This document shows, piece after piece, positions 8,623 to 15,873 of a stretch of 33,733 bases of DNA (its first letter is position 1; the number at the start of each line of letters is the position of its first letter). Position numbers and translations under genes: made by a program. The notes below the pieces were generated by a model that was not told the DNA's origin, made no database searches, and worked only from the letters and a program-made list of their open reading frames with translations. The DNA comes from Mucilaginibacter xinganensis (GTDB lineage: Bacteria > Bacteroidota > Bacteroidia > Sphingobacteriales > Sphingobacteriaceae): the NCBI GenBank assembly GCA_026225055.1, contig JAMFSA010000063.1, positions 1 through 33,733 of the forward strand, given 5' to 3'.

Positions 8623-8764
8623 CGCCCGTTCAAGCGTCTACGCTTGAATGAAAAAGACTTTTAGCGTCCACGCTAAAAGTCCTTCAATATCATTTTATTT
8701 TAATAGCGATGTAAGCGTGGGCGCTTACAAAATTAGCATTCAAGCGTGGACGCTTGAACGGGCG
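8623..8764. repeat. Nested block of four AGCGT/ACGCT palindromes
   Basis: Outer 28-bp arms (8623-8650 and 8737-8764) are inverted copies with one mismatch. Inside are four palindromes with related cores: TTCAAGCGT/ACGCTTGAA (8629-8648), GACTTTTAGCGT/ACGCTAAAAGTC (8656-8681), GTAAGCG/CGCTTAC (8711-8728) and TTCAAGCGT/ACGCTTGAA (8739-8758). The block fills the space between two convergent genes and could slow or end transcription from both sides, but has no clear T tract. Confidence 0.8.
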
Positions 8765-8793
8765 GGCGACAGGGTATATTATGAAAGCGACTA

Positions 8794-10098
8794 CTAATGT
8801 TTCCGCTTATTATTCATCTTAGCTTTTGTGCCTGAGCTGTAATTATAAGTTTTTGAATTAGCTGCCTTTTTCTCATGGAAAGCTTCACCTGCAACAGGTT
8901 CAGTTTTCTTTGTTTTAGCAGCAGGTTTTTCAGCTGGTGCTTCCTTTTCCTTTTTATCAGTATCAATAACTAACTCATCTGGCAGCGCAGCTAAAGGCAT
9001 TTTTTTGCCGCTGGCCTGTTCTATCTTTTTGATCAATGCCAATTCTATATCGGTAGAAAAGGTGATGGCTAACGTATCGTCGTCATCACCATTGTTTACT
9101 ATCCGTTTAATAAATAACTCTTTTTCTTCTGGTATATCTAAGTGAATAATAAAAGGGATGCCGCTCAAATCATATTCACCCTCGCTTTCATTAGCGATGA
9201 TCAATACCTTAAGTGCATCATCTTGTTTAAATTCAGCCACATCTTGCACATTTTTTGATTCGTACGACAATGGGTTAATAGTCACCACAGATTCCCTCAT
9301 TCTATGCTTTAAGCTTTTCTGAACTGTTTCGGCCGTAACACGGGTGTTTACAAATACTACCGTTTTGGTGAACAGTTCATCATCCTGCATAAACAAATTC
9401 AGCAGGTTTAGCTTGGTGCGGAAATTAGGTACGCTATATAATAATTGCTGATGGGTATTCAGCGGGATAACCTCCAATTCTTCGGCCTCAACAATGGCAG
9501 GCATCTTCATAAATGGATCTATCATTTTGTGAAGCTTGGCATGTAATACCTCAGTAAACACAATGTGCTGGCATTTGGTGATGCTGTTAGCGAGTTCTGC
9601 AACAGGTAATTGCAGGCCCTGTTTTACCATATCCTCGGCATCATCAACTATTAAAACATCAATTTTGTTAAGGTTGAGGCCCAGTTTAAGGTATATGGCG
9701 CGAGCCCTGTCGGGAGTGGCGACAACGATATCGGCGCCATCGGCCAAAGCATTCATCTGCGCTTCAATGCCGGGGGTAACATACAGACCTACTATCTGTA
9801 TGGTATCGTTTCTTTTAAGCTGATCGAATTGCTGTATCACCGCTTCAACGCGTTCTTTATCAGGCACCAGGATCAATACTCGCGGCGCGTCATCATAACC
9901 ACGTGTAATGCGGTTTAATATGCCGATGATATAGGTGGTAGTTTTACCTGAGCCTTCGGGAGCAACCGCAATAACATCCTGCCCGCCAATTATGCGCGAC
10001 AATGTTTTTAGCTGGATCTCTTTAGGATTAAGGTAACCCGCTTCGGTTAACGTACGTGATAACCCCTTGTTCAGCTTAAATTTATCTAACCACACCAT
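8794..10098 (-). CDS. DEAD-box helicase-like protein with degenerate catalytic motifs
   Basis: The two RecA-like lobes of a DEAD-box RNA helicase are recognisable, but the motor looks damaged. A Q-motif region is present (FKLNKGLSRTLTEAGYLNPK). Motif I is intact, APEGSGKT at 46-53. Motif Ia is PDKERV and Ib is TPDRA. Motif II reads DDAE (152-155) instead of DEAD, motif III reads FTE (181-183) instead of SAT, and motif VI reads KRIVNNGD (331-338) in place of HRxGRxxR, so the arginine finger region is lost. A lysine/alanine-rich tail follows residue about 378 and ends KMNNKRKH, a plausible RNA-binding extension. ATP binding is likely; ATP-driven unwinding is doubtful. The frame is open and well formed, so this is not a decaying pseudogene. 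truA lies upstream on the same strand, separated by a palindromic repeat. Confidence 0.8.
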   Translation of the reverse strand: MVWLDKFKLNKGLSRTLTEAGYLNPKEIQLKTLSRIIGGQDVIAVAPEGSGKTTTYIIGILNRITRGYDDAPRVLILVPDKERVEAVIQQFDQLKRNDTIQIVGLYVTPGIEAQMNALADGADIVVATPDRARAIYLKLGLNLNKIDVLIVDDAEDMVKQGLQLPVAELANSITKCQHIVFTEVLHAKLHKMIDPFMKMPAIVEAEELEVIPLNTHQQLLYSVPNFRTKLNLLNLFMQDDELFTKTVVFVNTRVTAETVQKSLKHRMRESVVTINPLSYESKNVQDVAEFKQDDALKVLIIANESEGEYDLSGIPFIIHLDIPEEKELFIKRIVNNGDDDDTLAITFSTDIELALIKKIEQASGKKMPLAALPDELVIDTDKKEKEAPAEKPAAKTKKTEPVAGEAFHEKKAANSKTYNYSSGTKAKMNNKRKH

Positions 10099-10163
10099 TC
10101 AAATAGTATTAAGCCGCGAAGATAAGGATAAAAATAATGATGTTATTCAGGAACATATAAACC

Positions 10164-10251
10164 ATGTCATTGCGAGCGATAGCGTGGCAACCTCGTCGCT
10201 TGCATATTGAACGCGACGAGGTTGCTTCGTCGTTCCTCCTCGCAATGACAT
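10164..10251. repeat. 88-bp palindromic element, copy A
   Basis: The order is: outer arm ATGTCATTGCGAG, 10-nt spacer CGATAGCGTG, inner arm GCAACCTCGTCGC, 13-nt loop TTGCATATTGAAC, inner arm, 13-nt spacer TTCGTCGTTCCTC, outer arm CTCGCAATGACAT. Both 13-bp stems are perfect. It sits between truA and the DEAD-box-like gene, and the layout is like REP/BIME elements. It is a close relative of 14969-15056. Confidence 0.85.
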
Positions 10252-10266
10252 TTTGGTGAAATTGCG

Positions 10267-11067
10267 TTACACCTTTCTCCAATCCCCATTCATCATCATT
10301 CCCGAAAACGCCGATCTTACCGGCAGATCCAGATATGGGTAAGTTACTTTTGAAAGATACAAGCCTTGTGGATGCGCAGGAATAATAATTTTAGGAGTGA
10401 TTTTATCAGCTAAATAATGCTCAAATTCATCTACACTCATATCGCCACGACCAATTTCTAATAGTCGTCCTGTTATTATGCGTACCATTTTGCTAAGGAA
10501 ACGGTTGGCAGAGATGTGGAAGCGGAGCCTGTCTCCGGATGAATCAGTATATAATTTAGCGGTACTTACATGGCAAATGGTATGATCAATCCTGTCGGGC
10601 ATTTTGCAGAAGGCGCGGTAATCATCGTATTTAGGCAGCAGTTGTATGGCTGCTTTCATTTTATTGAGGTCGAGGTTTTTTTCGGGGTATAAAGAGCTGA
10701 ATCCGCTGAAAAATGGATCTTTATAAGTATGGATAAAGTAATCGTAACCGCGCTGCACAGCATCAAAGCGGGCGTGGGGCAGGCCCTGCATGGGGATGAT
10801 ATCAAAAACAGCGATATCATCGGGTAATAATTTATTCAGCCTGAAAAGCAGGTCGAAATCCCATTCATTTTCAACGTCTATATGAAAAAAGAACTGGCTG
10901 GCATGCACCAGCGCGTCTGTTCGCCCGCAGCCGGTAATGGGTACGGGTTGCTTTAATATCTTAGCCAAACAAGTTTCCAGAACCTCCTGTACGTTTACCA
11001 CGCCGGGGTGTTTTTGCCAGCCGCTGTACCGCGCGCCGTGGTAGCCTATGTGGATGAAGTAGCGCAT
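10267..11067 (-). CDS. truA: tRNA pseudouridine synthase A
   Basis: TruA converts uridines 38-40 of the tRNA anticodon stem-loop to pseudouridine. The family start FIHIGYHGARYSGWQ is present. The catalytic Asp is D51 in GCGRTDALVHASQ; the usual GRTDAGVHA has Leu in place of Gly here. Further family words are RFDAVQRGYDYFIHT, RFLSKMVRIITGRLLEIGRG and the C-terminal PAHPQGLYLSKVTYP. The 266-residue length is normal. The start ATG at 11067 gives MRYFIHIGYHG, matching the family N-terminus. A repeat element separates it from the upstream CDGSH gene, which has its own terminator, so truA is probably transcribed separately. Confidence 0.95.
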   Translation of the reverse strand: MRYFIHIGYHGARYSGWQKHPGVVNVQEVLETCLAKILKQPVPITGCGRTDALVHASQFFFHIDVENEWDFDLLFRLNKLLPDDIAVFDIIPMQGLPHARFDAVQRGYDYFIHTYKDPFFSGFSSLYPEKNLDLNKMKAAIQLLPKYDDYRAFCKMPDRIDHTICHVSTAKLYTDSSGDRLRFHISANRFLSKMVRIITGRLLEIGRGDMSVDEFEHYLADKITPKIIIPAHPQGLYLSKVTYPYLDLPVRSAFSGMMMNGDWRKV

Positions 11068-11090
11068 TAACCTGATTTATTTTTCACCAT

Positions 11091-11188
11091 CGTCATTGCG
11101 AGGAACGAAGCAATCTCTAAACCATACAGAACAACTAAGCAAAATTGACCTGCCTGCGTAGAGATTGCTTAGTTTCTCGCAATTGACG
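11091..11188. repeat. GTCATTGCGAG palindromic element, AAGCAATC subtype
   Basis: The outer arm CGTCATTGCGAG (11091-11102) is inverted at 11176-11188 with one extra T. The inner stem AAGCAATCTCTA (11108-11119) pairs perfectly with TAGAGATTGCTT (11159-11170). It has the same outer arm as the 10164 and 14969 elements but a different inner stem and loop. It lies upstream of truA. Confidence 0.8.
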
Positions 11189-11200
11189 CTTTAATATAAA

Positions 11201-11231
11201 TATAAAAAGCCTCTTAGTATGATAAGAGGCT
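11201..11231 (-). terminator. Terminator after the CDGSH gene
   Basis: Perfect 9-bp stem AGCCTCTTA (11208-11216)/TAAGAGGCT (11223-11231) with a 6-nt loop. Read on the minus strand it is followed by TTTTTATATTTAT. It begins about 20 nt after the stop codon of the minus-strand gene. Confidence 0.85.
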
Positions 11232-11249
11232 CGTTGATTTTTTAATGAA

Positions 11250-11474
11250 TTATACTTTCTTCGGAGGCAAATCAAATGCAATAGCATCATGCTCAAAATG
11301 GCCTTTGTGTGAGCCATCGCAAAAAGGTTTGTTAGCTGATAGACCGCAACGGCAGATAGATACTACCGTTCTACCCTGTAAACCGTAGTTATTGCCCTGC
11401 ATATCCACTATCTCAAAGTCACCATCTATTTTAACTGATCCGTTGTTATTAATTGTAAGTTTTGTTGTTGCCAT
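11250..11474 (-). CDS. CDGSH-type iron-sulfur protein
   Basis: This 74-residue protein has one CDGSH domain. The cluster ligands fit C41 and C43 (CRCG), C52 and H56 (FCDGSH), the three-Cys/one-His set that holds a 2Fe-2S cluster. The N-terminal part is short and beta-rich (KLTINNNGSVKIDGDFEIVD). There is no membrane anchor, unlike mitoNEET, so it should be cytoplasmic. Small CDGSH proteins are thought to act in redox sensing or cluster transfer; nothing here shows which. It is a single-gene unit with its own terminator, divergent from the GH127 gene. Confidence 0.9.
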   Translation of the reverse strand: MATTKLTINNNGSVKIDGDFEIVDMQGNNYGLQGRTVVSICRCGLSANKPFCDGSHKGHFEHDAIAFDLPPKKV

Positions 11475-11628
11475 AAATTTTTATTTGGGCCAAAAATACA
11501 AACTTGGGTTATACCAAATTATTTAAGTTATAATTCAAACTCATTCTTAATATGGCATGGAGCGCATGTATTGTAACGATTAAGTGAAATTTTACAAAGA
11601 ATTCGCTAAATCGTTTTTAAGTACTATA

Positions 11629-11659
11629 TTGACAACGGATTTTCCAAAATCTACGTTTA
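11629..11659 (+). promoter_or_regulatory. Possible Bacteroidota-type promoter of the GH127 gene
   Basis: TTG at 11629-11631 and TACGTTTA at 11652-11659 (compare TAnnTTTG) are 20 nt apart, giving a predicted transcript start about 23 nt before the ATG. The palindrome GTTTAAAC (11655-11662) overlaps the -7 word and would be a reasonable operator position, but this is a guess. Confidence 0.35.
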
Positions 11660-11688
11660 AACCAATTTGTACTATAGCTATCTGACCT

Positions 11689-13764
11689 ATGAAAAAATTG
11701 TTGCTAACCACCATCAATTTTAAAATCCGAAACTATGCCGGGCCTTTAATGGCGCTGTGCCTTTTATCAGGCGCGGTTAATGCGCAAACAGCTGTGTTTG
11801 TTAGTAAACCGGCTAATACATCATCCAATACCTATTATGTAAGTAATAAAGCGCCGCTAACTGCGCAAGGCTTTGTAAAGCTGCCATTAAGTGATATAAA
11901 ACCCGGCGGCTGGTTAAAAAAACAACTTGAACTGCAAAAGAATGGCCTTACCGGGCACTTAGGCGAAATAAGTATCTGGCTCACCAAAACCGATAATGCC
12001 TGGTTAAATAAGGACAGAAAAGGCAAATATGGCTGGGAAGAACTGCCTTACTGGCTAAAGGGTTATGGCGATATTGCCTACGTGTTGCAGGATGAGCGTA
12101 TGCTGAAGGATACCAAATTCTGGATTGACGCGGTGATCAGCAACCAGCAGCCTGATGGCGATTTCGGGCCGATAATTTACAAAGGCGATGGCAAACGCGA
12201 TCTGTGGGCTAATATGCCGATGCTTTGGTGTATGCAATCCTATTACGATTACTCGAAAGACCCACGGGTATTAAGCTTTATGAGCAAGTACTTTAAATGG
12301 GAAATTGCCATACCCGATGATAAATTTTTAGAAGATTACTGGGAAAACAGCAGGGGCGGCGATAATATGGTGAGCGTGTACTGGTTATATAACCGCACCG
12401 GTGAAAAATGGCTGCTGGATCTCGCTACAAAAATAGACCGCAATACAGCCAACTGGCGGCAAAAAAATAATTTGCCCAACTGGCACAACGTAAATGTGGC
12501 CGAATGTTTTAGGGAGCCGGCTACTTACTATCAGCAGAGCCATGATCAAAACGACCTTGAAGCAACTTATAATGATTTTAAGCTGATCCGTAATATTTAC
12601 GGGCAGGTGCCGGGCGGTATGTTTGGTGCCGATGAAAATGCGCGTAAAGGTTATAACGACCCTCGCCAGGCCGTAGAAACCTGCGGTATGGTAGAGCAAA
12701 TGACATCGGATGAGTTTTTGTTGCAAACAACAGGTGATGCTTTTTGGGCCGATAACTGCGAGGATGTGGCTTTTAATACCTTCCCTGCAGCTTTTACATC
12801 CGACTATAAAGCCCTGCGCTATTTAACCGCGCCGAATATGGTGGTAAGTGATAATAAAGATCACTCACCCGGGATAGCTAACTCTGGTCCGTTTTTAACC
12901 ATGAACCCGTTCAGCAGCAGGTGCTGCCAGCATAACCACTCAGCAGGATGGGTTTATTATGCCGAAAACAGCTGGATGGCGACTGCGGACAACGGCCTCG
13001 CCGCTCAACTATATTCCGAAGGTGAAGTAACTGCTAAAGTTGGTAAGGGTACACAGGTTAAACTAACTGAGCAAACACATTATCCTTTTAATGATAGGGT
13101 GATTTTTATTGTAAATACGCCTGTCGCTGTCGCCTTTCCACTTTACCTGCGCATACCAGCATGGTGCAATGGAGCATCAGTAAGTGTCAACGGTAAAGCA
13201 GTGCCGGTTAATACCATGCCGGGTGGGTATATAATGCTTGCCAATAACTGGAAGAATGGTGATGAAATCGCCCTGCAATTGCCGATGGCGCTAAAAGTGA
13301 GGGAATGGAATCAGAATAAAAATAGCATCAGCGTAAATTATGGCCCGCTTACTTTCTCGCTAAAAATAACTGAGAACTATGTGAAAACTGATGCTACCAC
13401 AGCCGTACAGGGTGATTCAGGCTGGCAGGCTGATGCCGATCAATCTAAATGGCCTGCATATAATATCTACCCTGCCTCAAGCTGGAACTACGGTTTGCTG
13501 GTTGATGCGCAACATCCTGAATTATCATTCAAAGTAGTTAAGAAACAATGGCCTAAGGACGATAATCCGTTCACAAATGCCAACGCGCCTGTTGAGCTTA
13601 TTGCTGAGGGTAAACAAATACCCGGATGGACGGTAGACCAATACGGATTGTGTGGCGTATTGCCTGTTAGTCCGGTAAAAACCGCTGAAAAGACAACTAA
13701 ACTAACACTGGTACCCATGGGTGGCGCAAGGTTACGGATTTCGGCTTTTCCTGTGGTGGAATAG
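11689..13764 (+). CDS. GH127-type beta-L-arabinofuranosidase (DUF1680)
   Basis: This is a predicted exported glycosidase with an (alpha/alpha)6 barrel, releasing beta-linked L-arabinofuranose from plant glycans or glycoproteins. The signal peptide ends near GAVNAQ (about 32). The family opening is FVKLPLSDIKPGGWLKKQLE (about 62-81), followed by GLTGHLGEIS and GWEELPYWLKGY. The zinc and catalytic cysteine set known from HypBA1 can be placed: E330 and C332 in VETCGMVEQ, then C412 and C413 in SRCCQHN, with C412 in the nucleophile position. Beta-sandwich sequence fills the C-terminal third. At 691 residues it fits the family. A LacI regulator follows by 93 nt and may control it. Related families GH137, GH142 and GH146 act on similar bonds, so the exact linkage is uncertain. 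Confidence 0.85.
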   Translation: MKKLLLTTINFKIRNYAGPLMALCLLSGAVNAQTAVFVSKPANTSSNTYYVSNKAPLTAQGFVKLPLSDIKPGGWLKKQLELQKNGLTGHLGEISIWLTKTDNAWLNKDRKGKYGWEELPYWLKGYGDIAYVLQDERMLKDTKFWIDAVISNQQPDGDFGPIIYKGDGKRDLWANMPMLWCMQSYYDYSKDPRVLSFMSKYFKWEIAIPDDKFLEDYWENSRGGDNMVSVYWLYNRTGEKWLLDLATKIDRNTANWRQKNNLPNWHNVNVAECFREPATYYQQSHDQNDLEATYNDFKLIRNIYGQVPGGMFGADENARKGYNDPRQAVETCGMVEQMTSDEFLLQTTGDAFWADNCEDVAFNTFPAAFTSDYKALRYLTAPNMVVSDNKDHSPGIANSGPFLTMNPFSSRCCQHNHSAGWVYYAENSWMATADNGLAAQLYSEGEVTAKVGKGTQVKLTEQTHYPFNDRVIFIVNTPVAVAFPLYLRIPAWCNGASVSVNGKAVPVNTMPGGYIMLANNWKNGDEIALQLPMALKVREWNQNKNSISVNYGPLTFSLKITENYVKTDATTAVQGDSGWQADADQSKWPAYNIYPASSWNYGLLVDAQHPELSFKVVKKQWPKDDNPFTNANAPVELIAEGKQIPGWTVDQYGLCGVLPVSPVKTAEKTTKLTLVPMGGARLRISAFPVVE

Positions 13765-13857
13765 GCTTAAAGCCCTTATAATTGCTAAATAGGCAAATAG
13801 GCGCTATATTAGATTTTTTATATTAGAAATAAACTTAAATCCAACAAGAGTAAATAA

Positions 13858-14901
13858 ATGGTAAACAAAAAATTATCAATAGTTGATATTGCTAATCAGC
13901 TGAATATTTCAAAAACCACGGTATCATTTATATTGAATGGCAGGGCCAAAGAGAAGCGAATAAGCGACGAACTGGTACAAAAGGTATTGAAATTTGTTGA
14001 AGAAGTTGGCTATAAACCAAACTCACTGGCTAAAAGTTTACGTACCGGCAAATCAAACATTATTGGTTTGATGGTTGAAAATATATCCGACATATTTTTC
14101 GCGAACATTGCCCGTTACATTGAGGATCGTGCTTACAAAAATGGTTACCGAATAATTTATTGCAGCACAGATAACGACGCGGCAAAAACCAAGGACCTGA
14201 TAAATATGTTCCGCGACAGGCATGTGGATGGTTACATCATTGCCCCGCCTGTTGGTGTGGAGGAGGATATTGCGGCCTTAATAAAAGACGACCTGCCGGT
14301 TGTGCTTTTCGATAGGTTCTTTCCTGAGCTTGAGTCGAGCTATGTGGTGGTGGACAACTTAAATTCTACCTATAATGCCACCAAATATTTTATCGATCAC
14401 GGGTATAAGAATATTGCCTTTATAACTTTCTCATCACACCAAACACAAATGCAGGCGCGTATGGATGGTTATGAAAAAGCGCTGAAAGAGCACCAGCTTA
14501 CATCACATATAAAAGAGGTTGATTTTAACCAGGACCTGCAGTTTATTATTGATCCGATAACCGATTTCCTTGAAAAAAATAAAGGTTTTGATGCTATATT
14601 ATTCGGCACCAACCGCCTTGGGGTTTGCGGTTTAAAAGCGTTGAGTAAATTGGGCATAAAAACACCGGATGATGTAGCTGTAATATCATTTGATGATAAC
14701 GAGGTATTTGAAATGTACTCGCCATCAATTACCGCGATAGCACAACCTATTGAAGAAATTGCTGATAATGTAATAACCATTTTACTGCACAAACTAAAAA
14801 CGCCTGCGGGCAGCCGACAATTTGAACAGGTTACTTTAAATAGTGAGTTGAGGTTGAGGGGGTCGTCGTCGGTTGATAAACCGGTGGTGGGGAGTAAATA
14901 A
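13858..14901 (+). CDS. LacI family transcriptional regulator
   Basis: This is a DNA-binding repressor or activator that probably responds to a sugar. The N-terminal helix-turn-helix spans about residues 6-27 (SIVDIANQLNISKTTVSFIL). The hinge helix is NSLAKSLRTGKS (about 55-66), and the periplasmic-binding-protein-like effector domain begins at NIIGLMVENISDIFFANI. Typical late words are FDAILFGTNRLGVCGLKAL and DDVAVISFDDNEVFEMYSPS. The 347-residue length is normal and there is no signal peptide. It lies 93 nt after the GH127 gene on the same strand, so that gene is the natural first target, with an arabinose-type effector as a guess. A strong terminator follows. Confidence 0.9.
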   Translation: MVNKKLSIVDIANQLNISKTTVSFILNGRAKEKRISDELVQKVLKFVEEVGYKPNSLAKSLRTGKSNIIGLMVENISDIFFANIARYIEDRAYKNGYRIIYCSTDNDAAKTKDLINMFRDRHVDGYIIAPPVGVEEDIAALIKDDLPVVLFDRFFPELESSYVVVDNLNSTYNATKYFIDHGYKNIAFITFSSHQTQMQARMDGYEKALKEHQLTSHIKEVDFNQDLQFIIDPITDFLEKNKGFDAILFGTNRLGVCGLKALSKLGIKTPDDVAVISFDDNEVFEMYSPSITAIAQPIEEIADNVITILLHKLKTPAGSRQFEQVTLNSELRLRGSSSVDKPVVGSK

Positions 14902-14924
14902 GGTTGTCTTACAGGATATATATT

Positions 14925-14960
14925 ATAGCGATGGGTTTCAAATCCATCGCTATTTTTTTT
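14925..14960 (+). terminator. Rho-independent terminator after the LacI regulator
   Basis: Perfect 10-bp stem ATAGCGATGG (14925-14934)/CCATCGCTAT (14944-14953) with a 9-nt loop, ending in a run of eight T. Confidence 0.9.
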
Positions 14961-14968
14961 GCTAAAAC

Positions 14969-15056
14969 ATGTCATTGCGAGGAGGAACGACGAAGCAACC
15001 TCGTCGCTTGCATATTGAACGCGACGGGGTTGCCACGCTATCGCTCGCAATGACAT
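14969..15056. repeat. 88-bp palindromic element, copy B
   Basis: This has the same length and parts as 10164-10251. Relative to copy A the two spacers are exchanged and reverse-complemented (GAGGAACGACGAA on the left, CACGCTATCG on the right), as expected for an inverted copy. The 13-nt loop TTGCATATTGAAC nevertheless reads in the same direction in both. The right inner arm differs by one base (GCGACGGGGTTGC), giving a G-T pair. Confidence 0.85.
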
Positions 15057-15080
15057 GGTGTGTAATCAATGACAATTGGG

Positions 15081-15683
15081 TTATATCAATTTCCCTCTCA
15101 ACGCCTCCTTCGCGCCACCTTCCCATTCATCCTTCAAAATACTCAATACAATAGTATTGCGGCGTGTACCATCTTCCAATGGCATAACGCTCCTGAGTAT
15201 ACCATCAACCAGGCAACCTAAAGCCTTCATGGCGGCAATGCTGCGGGCATTATTAGCATCGGCCCTGAACTCCACACGTATCATACCTAATTCTTCAAAA
15301 GCAAATTGCAGTAATAGGAATTTACAATGCCTGTTAAGACCAGTAGCACGGAATTTTTCGCCATACCAGGTGTAGCCCAATTGCAGGCTTTGGTATTGCG
15401 GTTGTATATCGTAAAATCGGGTACAGCCTGCATATTCGTTGGTTTGTTTATCGTAAACAATAAAAGCATATTCTTTTCCTTCTGCTCTGGCTTTTAGGGC
15501 ACCAGCTACATAGGTCCGCATGCCTTCTTCACCTGCAGGGTTTACGGCAGAATATCTCCAGGTATCGGGTTCATTAATGGCGTAGGGCAGCAGTAGTTCA
15601 AAGTCGCTGGCAACGAGCGGCCTTAGCAGTACGCGTTCATCTTCAAGTATGTATTCGGCTTCAGGGTTAAAGGGTGTTATCAT
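15081..15683 (-). CDS. GNAT acetyltransferase, RimJ/RimL type
   Basis: This is an acetyl-CoA-dependent N-acetyltransferase of the group that modifies protein N-termini, amino acids or antibiotics. The RimJ/RimL-like start is YILEDERVLLRPLVASDFEL (about 11-30). Strand beta-4 and the acetyl-CoA loop fit LQLGYTWYGEKFRATGLNRH, where the usual QxxGxG/A loop reads RATGLN. Further family words are GMIRVEFRADANNARSIAAM and LEDGTRRNTIVLSILKDEW. The 200-residue length is normal. It is a single gene, divergent from the ABC exporter, with the copy B repeat just beyond its 3' end. The substrate cannot be told. Confidence 0.85.
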   Translation of the reverse strand: MITPFNPEAEYILEDERVLLRPLVASDFELLLPYAINEPDTWRYSAVNPAGEEGMRTYVAGALKARAEGKEYAFIVYDKQTNEYAGCTRFYDIQPQYQSLQLGYTWYGEKFRATGLNRHCKFLLLQFAFEELGMIRVEFRADANNARSIAAMKALGCLVDGILRSVMPLEDGTRRNTIVLSILKDEWEGGAKEALRGKLI

Positions 15684-15873
15684 AGCTTTTAAGTTGGCAA
15701 TTGCGTAAATGTATTTAAAATGTTTTTATCGCCCAATCGTCTGTAGTATTAAATGGATGTAAAACTATGACGATTTCCCTTATCAGAATACAATATTTAT
15801 CGCTGCTTAATAAAGCTTTGCTATTTTTACCCGAATTTTTGAAAATGTGCATCGCACTTATCTAAACTAAAGC

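Noticed and set aside
11553..11567. Possible sigma-54 promoter (TGGCATGGAGCGCAT) upstream of the GH127 gene
   Set aside because: The GG and GC dinucleotides are 8 nt apart, not 10, so it does not fit the -24/-12 pattern.
11575..11615. AACGATT/AATCGTT inverted pair as LacI operator
   Set aside because: The arms are only 7 bp and separated by 27 nt, unlike compact LacI-family operators; likely chance.
14469..15056. 195-codon minus-strand frame overlapping the LacI gene and the copy B repeat
   Set aside because: It begins inside the repeat element and runs antisense through a clear LacI coding sequence; no domain is recognisable.
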